64,000 nt of DNA from Bacillus sp. SA1-12 (GTDB lineage Bacteria; Bacillota; Bacilli; Bacillales; Bacillaceae). The position numbers and the translations under genes were made by a program. This document shows positions 8,129 through 15,743 of this stretch, piece after piece (position 1 is the stretch's first letter; every line of letters begins with the position of its first letter). Below the pieces are notes generated by a model. The model saw nothing but the letters and a program-made list of their open reading frames with translations. It was not told where the DNA came from and did not search any database. The stretch covers positions 62,001-126,000 of the forward strand of contig NZ_LATZ01000134.1 in NCBI RefSeq assembly GCF_000981385.1, given 5' to 3'.

Positions 8129-8212
8129 AAGTGAGACTTCCATCTGTGGGGGTTTACTTCATCCTTTTGATGGTTGTGCTAACACTTATCAGATTTTTAC
8201 GGGCAGTTATCC
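8129..8212 (+). repeat. Intergenic two-hairpin repeat, left part
   Basis: Starts GTGAGACTTCCATCTGTGGG, then GATGG closing the first hairpin, AACACTTATCAGATTTTTAC and GGGCAGT. It agrees with the first two-thirds of the copy at 62623-62768; the closing ACTGCCC half is missing. Confidence 0.65.
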
Positions 8213-8394
8213 ATTAATTGAATCTAAAAAAACGGTTATATTGCAGTTACGATTGAGAAAAAATCCTATTTTATATATACATATGCCGTGATACACTTTT
8301 TGTTTCTTTTTAGAGTTCTTTAAACACCTATATAATGAACGCTTACAAAGTATATAAAAAAAGTAAACGAAAAAACGAAGAAAAACAAGATTAA

Positions 8395-8793
8395 GATTGA
8401 TCAAATTTCAAATACCATCGTGGAAATATATAGGGAAAATTCCAATATATTTAATAAAGAAGAAAAAAGCATTGGATATGCCCTAATGCTATTCAACCTA
8501 ACTATGGAAATTTTGTTCATTTTTTTGATTTCGCTTTTAATAAAAATATGGTTCGTGACTCCTTTACTAACATTTATTGTAATGATTGTTTGATGTACAG
8601 TTATCAAACCAGCACTTTTTATATTGGGAGTTTTCCCCACTATTCTTGGATCTGTTGTACGAAAAAAGGTAGTAAATCTTATGTACCATATGTGCCTTTA
8701 ACGTTCTTAATTTTTATTAATCTAGTTTTAATTACCTCTGTTTCGATAACGGATTCTTTATTAGTATACCTGCCTTTCGTATCTCTAGGTTGA
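8395..8793 (+). pseudogene. Decayed membrane-protein gene, AgrB-like
   Basis: From about 8395 one frame encodes SNTIVEIYRENSNIFNKEEK, then two hydrophobic helices (MLFNLTMEILFIFLISLLIK), and stops at 8596. A neighbouring frame continues with further hydrophobic segments, including PLTFLIFINLVLITSVSITD, and ends at 8793. The layout (short amphipathic N-terminus, NKEEK-type turn, many short helices) resembles AgrB, the membrane peptidase that processes cyclic autoinducer peptides, but the catalytic His/Cys region is not intact. No start codon or ribosome site is evident. I read it as a frameshifted remnant; the AgrB link is only suggestive. Confidence 0.35.
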
Positions 8794-9144
8794 GATTCAT
8801 TGTTTGTTCGTTTTATATCCCTCATTATGTTACCTCTATTAATTTAATTTCCTCCAAGTTGTCTCCATAAGTTCGACACTTTATACCAGTTTCCCTAATA
8901 AATTAATAAATAAATATTTTACAAGTAAATTTAATATAAATTGATATTTTTATAAGAAAATTTAATATGCAAATCACGAAGTTTGTTATCCATTTGCTTT
9001 TCCAAAAATTATCTGCTATCCTTAAGAAGAATTATTTTTGTTCGGTATGTAAGGAAAGAATAAGTATTTAAACTTTTCGCCTTTGATATCTAATTGAGCA
9101 AGGATAGTATTAAACAGTGGATATCCACACAGGAGGCAACAAAT

Positions 9145-9345
9145 ATGCAACAAGGTACAGTAAAATGGTTTAACGCAGATAAAGGTTTCGGGTTCATCGA
9201 AGTTGAAGGCGGCAGCGATGTATTCGTTCATTTCTCAGCTATCCAAGGCGATGGGTTTAAATCTTTAGACGAAGGTCAAAAAGTGACTTTTGAAGTTGAA
9301 CAAGGTCAACGCGGACCACAAGCAGTTAACGTAAACAAAGCTTAA
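9145..9345 (+). CDS. cspD: Cold-shock protein (CspA/CspD type)
   Basis: A 66-residue single-domain RNA/DNA-binding OB-fold protein. Both nucleic-acid binding motifs are perfect: KGFGFI (RNP1) and DVFVHF (RNP2). It acts as an RNA chaperone that keeps mRNA single-stranded during cold or growth transitions. The start ATG at 9145 has AGGAGG 8 bases upstream. It has a strong terminator directly after it and so is monocistronic. The symbol follows the position of cspD in this part of the B. subtilis map; sequence alone cannot separate the Bacillus paralogues cspB, cspC and cspD. Confidence 0.93.
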   Translation: MQQGTVKWFNADKGFGFIEVEGGSDVFVHFSAIQGDGFKSLDEGQKVTFEVEQGQRGPQAVNVNKA

Positions 9346-9357
9346 TTAATGAAGGAA

Positions 9358-9390
9358 GGACTCTAATTAATTTTAGAGTCCTTTTTTATT
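9358..9390 (+). terminator. Terminator of the cold-shock gene
   Basis: GGACTCTAA pairs with TTAGAGTCC across a short AT loop, followed by TTTTTTATTTT. Confidence 0.9.
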
Positions 9391-9398
9391 TTCAGACA

Positions 9399-9428
9399 AT
9401 AAAAATCCCCACTCAATAATGAATGGGG
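9399..9428 (-). terminator. Minus-strand terminator-like hairpin
   Basis: On the minus strand CCCCATTC pairs with GAGTGGGG (one mismatch) and is followed by ATTTTTATTG. It would end transcripts from the degenerate genes at 9529-9875. Confidence 0.6.
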
Positions 9429-9528
9429 GAGGTAAACATGTAAAAAGGTATTAAAATGGTTAGGTAAAGCATAACATACTATTTGTAGAATACCTAATTT
9501 AAAAAAAATAAAGTGTAAAATAGCTTTC

Positions 9529-9645
9529 TTAACTAAGAAACCTTCTAATCCTAACCTCATCTTCCATGAACTCAGCAAAACTTAATTGCTTCAATATAAA
9601 TTCCTCATCATTAGATTTCTAAATACTAAAATATATGTCGGCCAT
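9529..9645 (-). pseudogene. Short coding relic with an in-frame stop
   Basis: From ATG 9645 the frame reads MADIYFSI, then TAG, then 29 more codons (KSNDEEFILKQLSFAEFMED...) to TAA at 9529. The acidic/amphipathic part after the amber codon looks like protein-coding sequence, so this is probably a broken small gene. Family unknown. Confidence 0.35.
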
Positions 9646-9728
9646 CACCAACCAAAGTTGATTCAAGTTTAATAAAGGTCATTTACTCATGTTGTAATTC
9701 ATGTTGAACACTCCTTTATAAATCCTTC

Positions 9729-9875
9729 TTAGTAAATACGTGATAATGCAATCAAGCTATCACACCATTCATCAATCTTCTTTTTACGATTTTCTGATGA
9801 TGTATAGAAGATAATTGTAGGAGTATGTTTGAATTTCTGTTTTATCGATAAAGATAAATCTTTATATTGATCAAT
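9729..9875 (-). pseudogene. C-terminal relic resembling a replication-relaxation protein
   Basis: An open stretch of 48 codons without a start encodes IDQYKDLSLSIKQKFKHTPT, then IIFYTSSENRKKKIDEWCDS and a short end. The pattern (a strand followed by T-S-x-x-R-K and a helix) resembles the C-terminal part of replication-relaxation proteins found on plasmids and integrative elements. The N-terminal domain is absent and the frame is closed by TAG just upstream. Together with the neighbouring fragments it marks the 8.4-10.8 kb region as leftover mobile DNA. Confidence 0.35.
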
Positions 9876-10016
9876 CTAGTAAGTAAAGAAAATGATTAAA
9901 TTATAGGCCTCAGATTTAGAGTCTTTTTTATTCTAATTAAAATTGATATTTTATTTGTTTAATTTCAATTCACTTAACTGTATGCTATAATTTTATTTAG
10001 AAGCGAGGTGTCGATT

Positions 10017-10235
10017 TTGACTGAATATAAAGCCAAAAAAAGTAATCTTAAAGAACTTTTAACCAAAAACAACACTAAGCTTGATGTTCTTGCGGCTAAT
10101 ACAAACATTCCAATAGAACAACTTAATGAATATTTAGATAAGAAGGTTATGAATCTAAATAATGCAATGACCATATCAAAGGAATTAAACTGTACTATAG
10201 AAGATCTTTATAAATGGAAAGTTTCTGGAGAGTGA
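10017..10235 (+). CDS. XRE-type helix-turn-helix protein
   Basis: A 72-residue Cro/C1-like DNA-binding protein made of one HTH domain: KLDVLAANTNIPIEQLNEYL forms the first helices, and NLNNAMTISKELNCTIEDLY the last ones. TTG at 10017 is preferred over GTG at 10008 because GAGGTG then lies 6 bases upstream. A TATAAT at 9986-9991 supplies the -10. The terminator overlaps the stop codon, so it is a stand-alone gene. Such proteins are common regulators or relics on mobile elements; the target is unknown. Confidence 0.7.
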   Translation: MTEYKAKKSNLKELLTKNNTKLDVLAANTNIPIEQLNEYLDKKVMNLNNAMTISKELNCTIEDLYKWKVSGE

Positions 10236-10254
10236 TTAAGTTCACTCTTTTTTA
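10229..10254 (+). terminator. Terminator overlapping the HTH gene's stop
   Basis: AGAGTGA pairs with TCACTCT across TTAAGT and is followed by six T. Confidence 0.85.
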
Positions 10255-10337
10255 ATTTTAACCTTGAAAGAAATTGTAAATTAATTACTATTTAACCCCT
10301 TCGTATTTGGACATATTAAAATATGGAGGGATGATCT

Positions 10338-10834
10338 GTGGGACAAAAATTTGAAAAAACTGTATTAAGGGTATTAACTGTGATAGGCACTATTGGTTGT
10401 ATTATACTAATGAAAAAACCCCCAGTTAAAGATTGGTTATTGATATTTTTATTCAAAGGTTATTTATCATCTATTCTAGACAAGCTGCTTGTAAGAACAG
10501 GATATATTAAGTATCCAGTTAATTTGTTCGGAAAATACTTTGATATTAGTTTTATCTACGATTACCTGCTCTTCCCTATATCATGTGTTTACTATAATCA
10601 AATCCAAGAAAATCTAAACTTATTGGAATAATATTAAAGGTCTTTTTATTTAGTGTTCCAATGACACTTATAGAGCATTGGTTTGAGAAAAATACTCGAT
10701 TAATTAGCTTCAGGAAGGGTTGGAATACAACTAAAAGTTTTATCACAATGACATCAACCTTTTTGATTGTCCGTGGTTTCATTGCAATAGTTAGAAAAGC
10801 TAATAACACGCCTGTTGAGGAGAATAACAAATAA
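10338..10834 (+). pseudogene. CBO0543-type membrane protein gene with a frameshift
   Basis: The frame from GTG 10338 encodes helices and the segment SFIYDYLLFPISCVYYNQIQ, then stops at 10631. One base later the next frame continues without a break: ILKVFLFSVPMTLIEHWFEK, a KNTRLISFRKGW-like core, TSTFLIVRGFIAIVRK, to TAA at 10834. Both halves together make one roughly 165-residue multi-helix protein of the CBO0543 type, whose family shows the same LIExWFExxTxLIxxxxGW pattern. A single-base change near 10620-10625 (the TTATTGG run) explains the break. The ribosome site GGAGGGATGATCTGTG fits the start. Confidence 0.65.
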
Positions 10835-10947
10835 ATTCCAAACAATTGTACATAATAACCTCAAGACACTTGGGAGAGATTTCACACTCACTTTGACCAT
10901 TTGATCAACTTACTATGTGTCTTATTGATTTTTCCTGTTAATGACTA

Positions 10948-10988
10948 GCACAAGGATTTGCTTAACTACCCACATGCAATCCTTGTGC
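10948..10988. repeat. Inverted repeat in a non-coding gap
   Basis: GCACAAGGATTTGC pairs with GCAATCCTTGTGC around a 14-base loop. There is no T-run on either side, so a simple terminator is unlikely. The rest of 10835-11065 shows no gene. Confidence 0.6.
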
Positions 10989-11067
10989 CCTCCTTATTAA
11001 AGATCAACCGCTGCTCACTCCGAGACTACATTCCCAACTCGTTCGATGAGGCTGAAACTCCTATAAA

Positions 11068-11099
11068 CAATAAAACCCAGAAAAAGTGTTTCTGAGTTT
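11068..11099 (-). terminator. Terminator of the gene at 11101
   Basis: On the minus strand AAACTCAGAAA pairs with TTTCTGGGTTT and is followed by TATTG; the hairpin begins right after the stop codon. Confidence 0.75.
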
Positions 11100-11100
11100 C

Positions 11101-11388
11101 TCATTTATAATATTGTCTGAAATACGTAATTACTTCTAAACGTCCATCTTTATTAATTCTAATCATAAGTTTTTTCTCATTTGAAAAAATCATTGTTATC
11201 ACATTATCTTTAGAGCTCCATGAAATTATTTCATTTCCCCACATTTCCATTATGTTGTTTTCATTGATTAGATCTAATTCATCTTTCCCCTTATTAGTTT
11301 CATCTTCTAAGTTATTCCAAAATTTATCTGTATCGACTTTTTTCGTTTTCCACACTCTCATATCAACTGGTTCATGTTTGTTTTTCAT
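11101..11388 (-). CDS. Hypothetical protein, 95 residues
   Basis: Soluble, charged protein with an N-terminal helix-rich part (WKTKKVDTDKFWNNLEDETN) and a C-terminal beta-rich part (VITMIFSNEKKLMIRINKDG, then LEVITYFRQYY). I do not recognise the family; the beta meander with a W-rich start is reminiscent of small immunity-type proteins but no toxin gene is adjacent. ATG 11388 is chosen (GGGAG 9 bases upstream) rather than ATG 11394 (3 bases). It has its own terminator. Confidence 0.6.
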   Translation of the reverse strand: MKNKHEPVDMRVWKTKKVDTDKFWNNLEDETNKGKDELDLINENNIMEMWGNEIISWSSKDNVITMIFSNEKKLMIRINKDGRLEVITYFRQYYK

Positions 11389-11590
11389 TCCCATCCACTC
11401 CCTTTTTATCTATTTACCATTATTAAACAAAAAGGAAACCTCAACTAACTTTTTTATTTTTGTCTTGCTTCTTGGTTTGATTTTTGGCTGAATGGCAGGC
11501 TAAGATTGAAACGGGTTGAAATTCCTCAAGCCATAAAATAAAGAAGTTATAATGCTCTTCGTAGCTGATTATGGTTTCTTCCTTCATACC

Positions 11591-11692
11591 TTATGACTTT
11601 TTAGCAATAAAGAATGCTTTTTCAAAACTAATATTGTCTTCTTCGAATTGATTTTCTTTTCTTTCTCGTTTAGTGATTCTTTTTCTCTTCAA
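11591..11692 (-). CDS. Candidate 33-residue basic protein after pbuX
   Basis: TTG at 11692, TAA at 11591-11593; product starts MKRKRITKRERKENQFEEDN and ends SFEKAFFIAKKS. It has GGAGG 7 bases before the start, and an amphipathic, strongly charged sequence that looks coded. The ribosome site lies inside the hairpin at 11697-11734 that also looks like the pbuX terminator, so translation could be blocked unless that stem opens. No family recognised. Confidence 0.4.
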   Translation of the reverse strand: MKRKRITKRERKENQFEEDNISFEKAFFIAKKS

Positions 11693-11734
11693 AAAAATGC
11701 CTCCAATCACTCTAACTAGAGTAAATGAAGGCAT
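11690..11734 (-). terminator. Hairpin downstream of pbuX (terminator; overlaps a ribosome site)
   Basis: On the minus strand ATGCCT pairs with AGGCAT and, inside, ACTCTA pairs with TAGAGT; seven T follow. It is placed as a terminator for xpt-pbuX. The right arm contains GGAGG of the small ORF at 11591-11692. Confidence 0.65.
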
Positions 11735-11836
11735 TATATTTCCAACATATCACGATTATTTATCCAACCTTTTATTGAAAATTAATACACAATAGGTTGG
11801 ATAATTTCAATAAAAAACCCGTAAACAAAATCCCCT

Positions 11837-13147
11837 TTAAGAAACTTTCCTTTCAACTCCAATACGATTGTTTCCTTCTTTTTTAGCAGTTTGAATGACA
11901 TTAAAGATAATGTTTAAAATAATAGCTGTTAAACTTCCTGCCACAATTCCGCTATTTGTTATAATTTTTACTGATTCAGGTAAACCTGCAAAAATATCAG
12001 GTACAACTGTTACTCCAAGTCCAAGACCAACTGAACATGCAATAATTAATAGATTTTCCTGTGAAGAAAAGTCTACTTGACTAAGCATTTTCACACCGTA
12101 AGCAACAACCATTCCAAACATGGCAATCATTGCTCCTCCTAATACAGATGATGGAATAACTGTTGCAAGAGCAGCAATTTTCGGTACCAAGCCTAAGCCG
12201 ATTAGCATAAGGGCTGTTGTGTAAATAACACGGTTTGTTTTAATGCCTGACATTTGAACAAGACCAACATTTTGTGAAAAGGTTGTATAAGGAAAAGCAT
12301 TAAATATTGCGCCAAGCACATATGCTAAACCTTCAGCCCGATACCCTCTAGCTAAATCTTTATCATTTATTTTTTTATTACATATATCGCCTAGTGCAAA
12401 ATAGACACCTGTTGATTCAACCATACTTACAACTGCCACTATCGTCATCGTTAGAATTGGTGCAAGTTCAAAACTTGGTGTGCCAAAATAGAACGGCTTG
12501 CCGATATTAAACCATGATGCTTCATATACAGGCTGGAGATTTACCTTCCCCATGAATCCTGCGATAACGGTCCCCGCAATGATTCCTATTAAAATTGAAA
12601 TAGCACGGACAAAACCTGTAAAAAAACGATTAATCAATATGATTAAGAAAAGGACACTAAATGCTAATATAAGATTTTCTTTTGATCCGAAATCTGGACT
12701 GCCTTGACCGCCAGCCATATTATTCATCGCAACAGGAATCAACGTGATTCCAATTATTGTGACAACAGAACCTGTGACAACTGGCGGGAAGAATTTTACT
12801 AATTTACCGAAAACAGAAGAAATAAGAATGACGATCAACCCTGATGTTAGGACTGCACCATAAATCGATGACACACCGTACTCATTGCCGATTGCAATCA
12901 TTGGTCCAACAGCAGTAAATGTACATCCTAATACGACAGGTAACCCTATCCCAAAAAAACGATTTTTCCAAACTTGTAAAAACGTTGCAACACCGCACAT
13001 AAAAATATCAATTGCAACTAAATACGTTAATTGTGCACCAGTTAAACCAATTGCACTCCCTACAATTAAAGGAACTACAACTGCCCCTGCATACATAGCT
13101 AAAACATGCTGGATTCCTAAAGAAAGATTTTTCAATGATTGATTCAC
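11837..13147 (-). CDS. pbuX: Xanthine permease PbuX
   Basis: A 436-residue nucleobase:cation symporter of the NCS2 family with about 12-14 hydrophobic segments. The family signature is visible in the middle: VVSMVESTGVYFALGDICNK and, after it, GYRAEGLAYVLGAIFNAFPY followed by TTFSQNVGLV. It imports xanthine for the phosphoribosyltransferase encoded just upstream; the start codon overlaps the xpt stop by 4 bases, so the two genes are translationally coupled. Expression is controlled with xpt by the guanine riboswitch at 13776-13940. Confidence 0.96.
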   Translation of the reverse strand: MNQSLKNLSLGIQHVLAMYAGAVVVPLIVGSAIGLTGAQLTYLVAIDIFMCGVATFLQVWKNRFFGIGLPVVLGCTFTAVGPMIAIGNEYGVSSIYGAVLTSGLIVILISSVFGKLVKFFPPVVTGSVVTIIGITLIPVAMNNMAGGQGSPDFGSKENLILAFSVLFLIILINRFFTGFVRAISILIGIIAGTVIAGFMGKVNLQPVYEASWFNIGKPFYFGTPSFELAPILTMTIVAVVSMVESTGVYFALGDICNKKINDKDLARGYRAEGLAYVLGAIFNAFPYTTFSQNVGLVQMSGIKTNRVIYTTALMLIGLGLVPKIAALATVIPSSVLGGAMIAMFGMVVAYGVKMLSQVDFSSQENLLIIACSVGLGLGVTVVPDIFAGLPESVKIITNSGIVAGSLTAIILNIIFNVIQTAKKEGNNRIGVERKVS

Positions 13148-13737
13148 GATTTAACCACCTCAAGTTCTTCAACAAAGGTTACCTTACCATCTTTTAATGA
13201 ATGAATTCTTGCTAAAGATTCGACCTGATAGCCTAATTCCTTTAAATCCTTTGCACCCTTTTGGAACGATTTTTCAATAACGATCCCAATACCTGCTACA
13301 GTTGCACCAGATTTTTCAACAATTTCAATAAGTCCTTTCGCAGCTTCACCATTAGCTAAAAAATCATCTATAATTAAAACCCGATCTGTTTCATTTAGAA
13401 ATTGCGAGGATACAGCAACCGTGTTTTCTTCTTGTTTAGTGAATGAATAAACAGATGATACAAGCAGTTGATCTGTTAAGGTTAAAGATTTTCTTTTTCT
13501 TGCAAAAATCACCTTCACATCAAGCTCGAGACCGGTCATAACAGCAGGAGCAATACCAGATGATTCAATCGTCACAATTTTAGTAATCCCTGCGTTCTTA
13601 AAACGATTGGCAAACTCCAAGCCTATTTCTTTCATAAGTGGTGGATCAATTTGATGATTTAAGAATGAATCAACCTTTAATACACCATCTGAAAGAACGA
13701 TGCCTTCATCTTGTATTTTTTTTCTAAGCAACTTCAT
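13144..13737 (-). CDS. xpt: Xanthine phosphoribosyltransferase
   Basis: A 197-residue purine salvage enzyme that makes XMP from xanthine and PRPP. The PRPP-binding loop VLIIDDFLANGEAAKGLIEI (residues about 120-140) carries the paired acidic residues typical of the family, and the N-terminal hood begins MKLLRKKIQDEGIVLSDGVL as in B. subtilis. It is the first gene of the riboswitch-controlled xpt-pbuX operon. Confidence 0.97.
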   Translation of the reverse strand: MKLLRKKIQDEGIVLSDGVLKVDSFLNHQIDPPLMKEIGLEFANRFKNAGITKIVTIESSGIAPAVMTGLELDVKVIFARKRKSLTLTDQLLVSSVYSFTKQEENTVAVSSQFLNETDRVLIIDDFLANGEAAKGLIEIVEKSGATVAGIGIVIEKSFQKGAKDLKELGYQVESLARIHSLKDGKVTFVEELEVVKS

Positions 13738-13775
13738 TTATTTCTTCCCCCTCATGAATGAATATATCGTAACAA

Positions 13776-13940
13776 ATAAAAAAGCGGCATTGCTTCCTAA
13801 TATAAGTGAAGCAATGCCGCATAAAAATCAAAATGGAGAAAACCATTTTCATTTGCTACATATAAACTCCACCCATAGTCGAGTAATTTACGGTTACTCG
13901 GTAGAAACTTGTGAGCCATATCCCCACGATTATATGAGTG
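13776..13940 (-). promoter_or_regulatory. Guanine riboswitch and terminator upstream of xpt
   Basis: The aptamer spans 13867-13940: on the minus strand it starts CACTCATATAATCGTGGGGA, keeps the L2/L3 kissing-loop arms, and ends with GACTATGGGTG. The pyrimidine that pairs with the ligand is C (GACTATG), which predicts guanine/hypoxanthine/xanthine-type recognition, not adenine. The expression platform is a terminator at about 13776-13821: a 13-base stem GCGGCATTGCTTC/GGAAGCAATGCCGC followed by TTTTTTATTT. High guanine should shut off xpt and pbuX. The remaining sequence to 14045 holds the promoter region and no gene. Confidence 0.95.
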
Positions 13941-14045
13941 CTTATCCAATTAAGAAAAATTATATCAATAAATGGTTTATTTGCAAATGTTTTTTATCAA
14001 AAACACGAACTTTTTTAATGTAAACCATTGAGAATTTTCGTAAAA

Positions 14046-14074
14046 TTAAAAAAGAAGCAGCTTTCACTGCTTCT
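14046..14074 (-). terminator. Terminator of ypwA
   Basis: On the minus strand AAGCAG pairs with CTGCTT (extended by flanking pairs) and is followed by CTTTTTTAATTTT. Confidence 0.85.
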
Positions 14075-14089
14075 CATTGTATACGTTCT

Positions 14090-15595
14090 TTAGAGATGAT
14101 AAATGCTCCGATACTTTTCCTCGAGATAGTCAACCAAATATTGGGCATTCAATCCTTCACCAGTTACATCCTTTATAATTTCTAGAGGTTGTTTGGTTTT
14201 TCCATATTGGTGAATATGCTCTGTTAACCATGCTTTTATTTTCGTAAATTGACCTGCTTCAACTAGTTGATCAAAATCTGGCATGTCTTTAAGCAAGGCA
14301 TGTTTGATTTGAGCAGCATACATATACCCTAATGCATAGGATGGAAAATAACCAAAGCTTCCTCCCGCCCAATGTACATCCTGGAGTACACCCACAGCAT
14401 CATTTGCAGGGGTAATTCCTAAATATTCCTGATACTTTTCATTCCACACTTCCGGAAGCTGCTCTACTGTAATTTCATCATTAAAGAGGGCTTTTTCAAT
14501 CTCATAACGAACCATAACATGCAGAGAATAAGTTAATTCATCTGCTTCAATTCGGATAAGGGAAGGCTTTGATTCATTAATCGCCTCATAAAATTCCTCT
14601 AGGCTGACACCTTCAAATTGTCCTGAAGAAAATTCCTTCAGATGCTGGTAATACCGCTGCCAAAAGCCTTTATTTCTACCAATAAAATTTTCATAAAACA
14701 AAGATTGAGACTCGTGGATTCCCATGGATGTTCCACTGCATAAAAACGTCCCTTCCAGCTTTTCTGAGATATTTTGCTCATAAATGGCATGACCGCATTC
14801 ATGTATAGTGCCAAATACGGCCGTTCTGAAATCACTTTCATCATATTTCGTTGTGACCCTGACATCATTGCGGTTGAGAGTAATTTCAAATGGATGAACG
14901 GTTTCGTCAAGTCGTCCAGCTTCAAAATCATAGCCAATTTCTTTTAAAAGAAATTCACTAAGCTCTTTTTGTTTAGCTTTTGGAAAATTTTTATATAAAA
15001 AATCAGTATTTGGCTTAAAACTTGAATGAGATATTTCTTTCACAAGAGGAACAATTTTTTCACGGACTTGTGCAAAAACTTTATCTAAAAGATCCACTGT
15101 GATCCCTGGTTCATATTCATTTAATAATGTATTATATTTATTTCCTTTATAGCCCCAATATGTAATCAGTTTTTTATTATAGTCGACAAGCTTTTGTAAA
15201 TAAGGCGCAAATAGGCTAAAATCTGATTTTTCTTTCGCTTCCTCCCATTTAGCTTCCGCTTTAGAACATAGAATCACATATTCTTGATATTCTTTTGGAG
15301 GGATAACCTTATTTTTCTTATATTCCTTTTTCATGAGCTCAACTGCCTTTTGCGTGATTGGATTGAGCGATGCAAAAACGGCTTCCTCTGACAAAGCTGT
15401 CAAGTAATCATTCATTTGCTCTGACACAAGCATTTGAAACGCTTCTGTAGAGAGCATGCCAATAACCTCTGAGCGCTGTTCTATCCCTTTTTTAGGTGCA
15501 CCAGTTCGCATATCCCAATACATCACATTAATAGCCTCTTCATAAGCTTGCATCTTCTTTAGATATTCAATAAAATCATGTTCAATTTGACTCAT
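14090..15595 (-). CDS. ypwA: Thermostable metallocarboxypeptidase, M32 family
   Basis: Carboxypeptidase Taq-like zinc enzyme that releases C-terminal amino acids from peptides. The HExxH motif is HECGH in TIHECGHAIYEQ near residue 265, and the protein is 501 residues long from the chosen ATG at 15595, exactly the B. subtilis YpwA length. That start has GGGGAG 8 bases upstream; the longer frame from 15625 is not needed. The product is cytoplasmic (no signal peptide). It is flanked by a terminator and by a non-coding gap with a perfect 16-base inverted repeat, so it is probably monocistronic. Confidence 0.93.
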   Translation of the reverse strand: MSQIEHDFIEYLKKMQAYEEAINVMYWDMRTGAPKKGIEQRSEVIGMLSTEAFQMLVSEQMNDYLTALSEEAVFASLNPITQKAVELMKKEYKKNKVIPPKEYQEYVILCSKAEAKWEEAKEKSDFSLFAPYLQKLVDYNKKLITYWGYKGNKYNTLLNEYEPGITVDLLDKVFAQVREKIVPLVKEISHSSFKPNTDFLYKNFPKAKQKELSEFLLKEIGYDFEAGRLDETVHPFEITLNRNDVRVTTKYDESDFRTAVFGTIHECGHAIYEQNISEKLEGTFLCSGTSMGIHESQSLFYENFIGRNKGFWQRYYQHLKEFSSGQFEGVSLEEFYEAINESKPSLIRIEADELTYSLHVMVRYEIEKALFNDEITVEQLPEVWNEKYQEYLGITPANDAVGVLQDVHWAGGSFGYFPSYALGYMYAAQIKHALLKDMPDFDQLVEAGQFTKIKAWLTEHIHQYGKTKQPLEIIKDVTGEGLNAQYLVDYLEEKYRSIYHL

Positions 15596-15683
15596 TTTCC
15601 ACACTCCCCTTCTCCCTATACCCAATGGCTAATAAAACACTTATTAAGACACTTTCTATTAAAGCGTAATTATCAAAAGAGAG

Positions 15684-15725
15684 ATTGTCAATCAATGATT
15701 ACCATTTTTATCATTGATTGACAAT
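15684..15725. repeat. Perfect 16-base inverted repeat between ypvA and ypwA
   Basis: ATTGTCAATCAATGAT and its exact reverse complement flank a 10-base loop. The stem is AT-rich and lacks a following T-run on either strand, so it is not a classic terminator. It could be an operator for a dimeric regulator or an RNA-stabilising stem. Confidence 0.7.
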
Positions 15726-15743
15726 AAAGGTAACTGCCCCTGC

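Noticed and set aside
8207..8640. Two minus-strand open frames facing the AgrB-like remnant
   Set aside because: They are antisense shadows with random-looking composition and no ribosome sites.
9363..9578. Minus-strand frame rich in Phe and Leu overlapping the cold-shock terminator
   Set aside because: It crosses two terminator hairpins; a different frame of the same strand looks more coding (9529-9645).
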